A stretch of DNA of 64,000 nt from Bacteroidaceae bacterium. Its GTDB lineage: Bacteria > Bacteroidota > Bacteroidia > Bacteroidales > Bacteroidaceae. The notes beneath the pieces were generated by a model that ran no database searches, was not told where the DNA came from, and saw only the letters and a list, made by a program, of their open reading frames with translations. This document shows, in pieces, positions 62,126 to 64,000 of the stretch; position 1 is the first letter of the stretch; each line of letters begins with the position of its first letter. A program made the translations under genes and the position numbers. The stretch is from assembly GCA_017633615.1 (NCBI GenBank), contig JAGBPB010000066.1:1-64000 (forward strand), in the 5' to 3' direction.

Positions 62126-64000
62126 ATGAAGATATATAGCCATATACACAAGTCATTACCCTTCAGCCTCAAGCTGTGGGGATTACTGCTTATTTTCACT
62201 ATGGGAGCCTTCGTGTACGCGCAGGCGCAGATAACCATTGGCGGTAATGTATATGGCGGCGGTGACATGGGTGACGTAAGCGGTAACACCCAAGTTCAGG
62301 TGCTGTCTGGCAACATAGGCACTGAAGATATAAACAACCCCGGCGGCAGCGTATTCGGCGGCGCCCGTGTGGCAAACGTAAAAGGCAGCACACTGGTTAA
62401 CATTGACGGAGAACACGCTACAGACTACATAATCATCAACCGTGTTTACGGCGGTAATGACATATCAGGCACCATTGGCTCATATCAGGCTATAGGTGAG
62501 ACAGAAAAATTCACAGCATTGACCACTGGTAGTACTCCATTGCTGAGTAATGTTGGAACCAGTGATGGAAAGGATAACGTTGATGCTTCATGGAACGCAT
62601 TCGTGCATATCTCTGACGGAGGCCCAGACAAGCGTATATACATTGGCCAGCTGTTTGGCGGCGGCAACGGTGAATATGACCTTGTACAATCTCAACCGGA
62701 CCAGAATGGTAAAGTTACTCACAGCATTTTCAAACGGGGACACACTGAAGGGGACAAAGCAATAGTAACAAAGGTCGCTGATCAGGGTGTAAAAGCTTTC
62801 CAAGAACCGGAACTGGCCAAGACTTACGTTGACATTCAGGGCGGATCAATTGTTTACGCATACGGCGGCGGCAACAATGCCACAGTAACAGACCAGACTG
62901 TTATCCACGTTGACAATCCCAGTCAAGTGGTAAACTCCATCACTCAAGGTCAGAAAGAACTGCTGAACCCAGCCCGTTTCAAGGCCATGGGTATCAACAC
63001 CGGATTGTCCAAACCCAGCAGCGATGCATTCCAGATAGGCCGTCTGTTTGGAGGAAACAACCTGGCTGCAATGAACATACGCCCCACCTGGAACCTGAGG
63101 AGCGGCAAGGTACGTAACATTTACAGCGGAGGAAACCGCGGTGACATGACACATGTTGAAGGCCTTCTGCTTGAAATTCCCGCCGGATCGACAATCGTAG
63201 TGGATGACCTATTTGGCGGTTGCCGTATGGCCGATGTCAATCCGCTCCAACCCGGCACTGATACACCGGCTGACCCGTCAGACATCCAGCTCACAGAGAA
63301 AAACCCGGACGGCACTGATAAATATGATTTTGCAGGCGGTCTGTCAGCCCGCGTAAGGATAAGCGGCGGTTCTGTAAACAACGTCTATGGCGGCAATGAC
63401 GTAACAGGCCATGTGGCAGGCGGCAATGCCGTTGACATCTACCACAGCATTCGAGGCAACGTTTATGGCGGCGGCAACGGCTCATACCCCTACACAGATG
63501 CAATCATTTTAAAGGATGACGATGTGTATGGCGACCTGTATTACGGAGACACATTTGATCAAACTGATGAGGAACAGAGAGAAGCAAACTCCCTAAAGGC
63601 TCTTAATGATTTTCGTCCTGATGCCGAGCAGGTTATGATTCGTCTTAAGGGAACTGAATCTAAACACACTTACATAGACGGTTCTGTATTCCTGGGAGGA
63701 AACAGTGCCACCATAAAAACAACCAAATCAGATCCCATAGTCCAGCTCAAGATGGGTTCATACGTTTTTGCCCATAACGTTTTCCTGGGCAATAACGGTG
63801 AAGAAATGATTACCTACAATGAGCAGGACAAAGATAAGGATGGAAATGACAGCCCAGGGGAGATGGAAGGCGTACTCAGAACCATGAAAAAGACTGATTA
63901 CAGTTCTATAAACCTGACTAACGATAATTCCTTTACCGCCTACATGGATGGTGCCGCCATGGACCTCATCCCCACCCTGACATTCTTTGATGACTATGTT
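62126..64000 (+). CDS. Giant glycine-rich repeat surface adhesin (5' part, runs off the window)
   Basis: Open for all 625 codons to the right edge. A long signal peptide (about residues 1-35: LKLWGLLLIFTMGAFVYAQA) leads into at least 12 repeats of the type VYGGGDMGDVSG, VFGGARVANVKG, VYGGNDISGTIG, VYGGNDVTGHVAGG, VYGGGNGSYPY. Between them are strands such as VRISGGSVNN and TVIHVDNPSQ. The pattern predicts a long parallel beta-helix, as in secreted adhesins. It begins four bases after fimbrillin 10 and probably shares its promoter. The export route is unknown because the C-terminus is not in the window. Confidence 0.8.
   Translation, partial: MKIYSHIHKSLPFSLKLWGLLLIFTMGAFVYAQAQITIGGNVYGGGDMGDVSGNTQVQVLSGNIGTEDINNPGGSVFGGARVANVKGSTLVNIDGEHATDYIIINRVYGGNDISGTIGSYQAIGETEKFTALTTGSTPLLSNVGTSDGKDNVDASWNAFVHISDGGPDKRIYIGQLFGGGNGEYDLVQSQPDQNGKVTHSIFKRGHTEGDKAIVTKVADQGVKAFQEPELAKTYVDIQGGSIVYAYGGGNNATVTDQTVIHVDNPSQVVNSITQGQKELLNPARFKAMGINTGLSKPSSDAFQIGRLFGGNNLAAMNIRPTWNLRSGKVRNIYSGGNRGDMTHVEGLLLEIPAGSTIVVDDLFGGCRMADVNPLQPGTDTPADPSDIQLTEKNPDGTDKYDFAGGLSARVRISGGSVNNVYGGNDVTGHVAGGNAVDIYHSIRGNVYGGGNGSYPYTDAIILKDDDVYGDLYYGDTFDQTDEEQREANSLKALNDFRPDAEQVMIRLKGTESKHTYIDGSVFLGGNSATIKTTKSDPIVQLKMGSYVFAHNVFLGNNGEEMITYNEQDKDKDGNDSPGEMEGVLRTMKKTDYSSINLTNDNSFTAYMDGAAMDLIPTLTFFDDYV

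Overview
The window reads as a chromosomal segment of a Bacteroidales bacterium, probably Bacteroidaceae or Prevotellaceae. Evidence: a SusC/SusD pair, ten fimbrillin-type lipoproteins with a DUF5119 partner, BspA-like surface proteins, a DUF2764-type V-ATPase operon, a eukaryote-like (GT3) glycogen synthase, and promoters of the Bacteroidetes type (TTTG/TTG, about 20 bp, TAnnTTTG). No tRNA, rRNA or CRISPR array was seen.

Layout. (1) Positions 1-16,000 are an accessory patchwork: three secreted paralogues sharing an N-terminal carboxypeptidase-regulatory-like module, two DUF4143 AAA ATPases, an MG2-type envelope protein, a FISUMP-like protein, gene remnants (a truncated sigma factor and a C-terminal tail), and a YefM/YoeB-like module. 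Three related dispersed repeats, each a GGTAC-type tandem repeat followed by a long hairpin, sit in this region; two of them bracket the toxin-antitoxin module. (2) 16,045-26,356: a 3,240-residue BspA-like surface protein and a small lipoprotein, read leftwards. (3) 26,452-32,807: mnmA, then an orphan SusC/SusD pair on the opposite strand sharing a bidirectional terminator with it. (4) 33,072-37,336: a two-gene glycogen operon (synthase, then phosphorylase). (5) 37,445-45,114: a V-type ATPase operon E-C(DUF2764)-A-B-D-I-K, interrupted by two long inverted repeats. (6) 45,245-64,000: a membrane-bound AraC regulator divergent from a large fimbrial locus: DUF5119 protein, a 57-residue membrane peptide, ten fimbrillin-like lipoproteins, and the 5' part of a giant glycine-rich repeat adhesin that runs off the right edge.

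How it fits together. Regions 4 and 5 are housekeeping (carbon storage, and ion pumping; the c-subunit carries the complete residue set known for Na+ binding). Regions 1, 2 and 6 are envelope and surface functions. The fimbrillins all have a lipobox cysteine followed 23-35 residues later by a Thr-Lys/Arg-small site, as expected for type V pili, which are exported as lipoproteins and trimmed by a trypsin-like protease before donor-strand polymerisation. The most unusual items are a YoeB-like protein whose catalytic residues are all substituted and which carries a 165-residue C-terminal extension; the hairpin repeats that flank it; two fimbrillins with calcium-type aspartate repeats placed just before the last strand; and the inverted repeats inside the V-ATPase operon.
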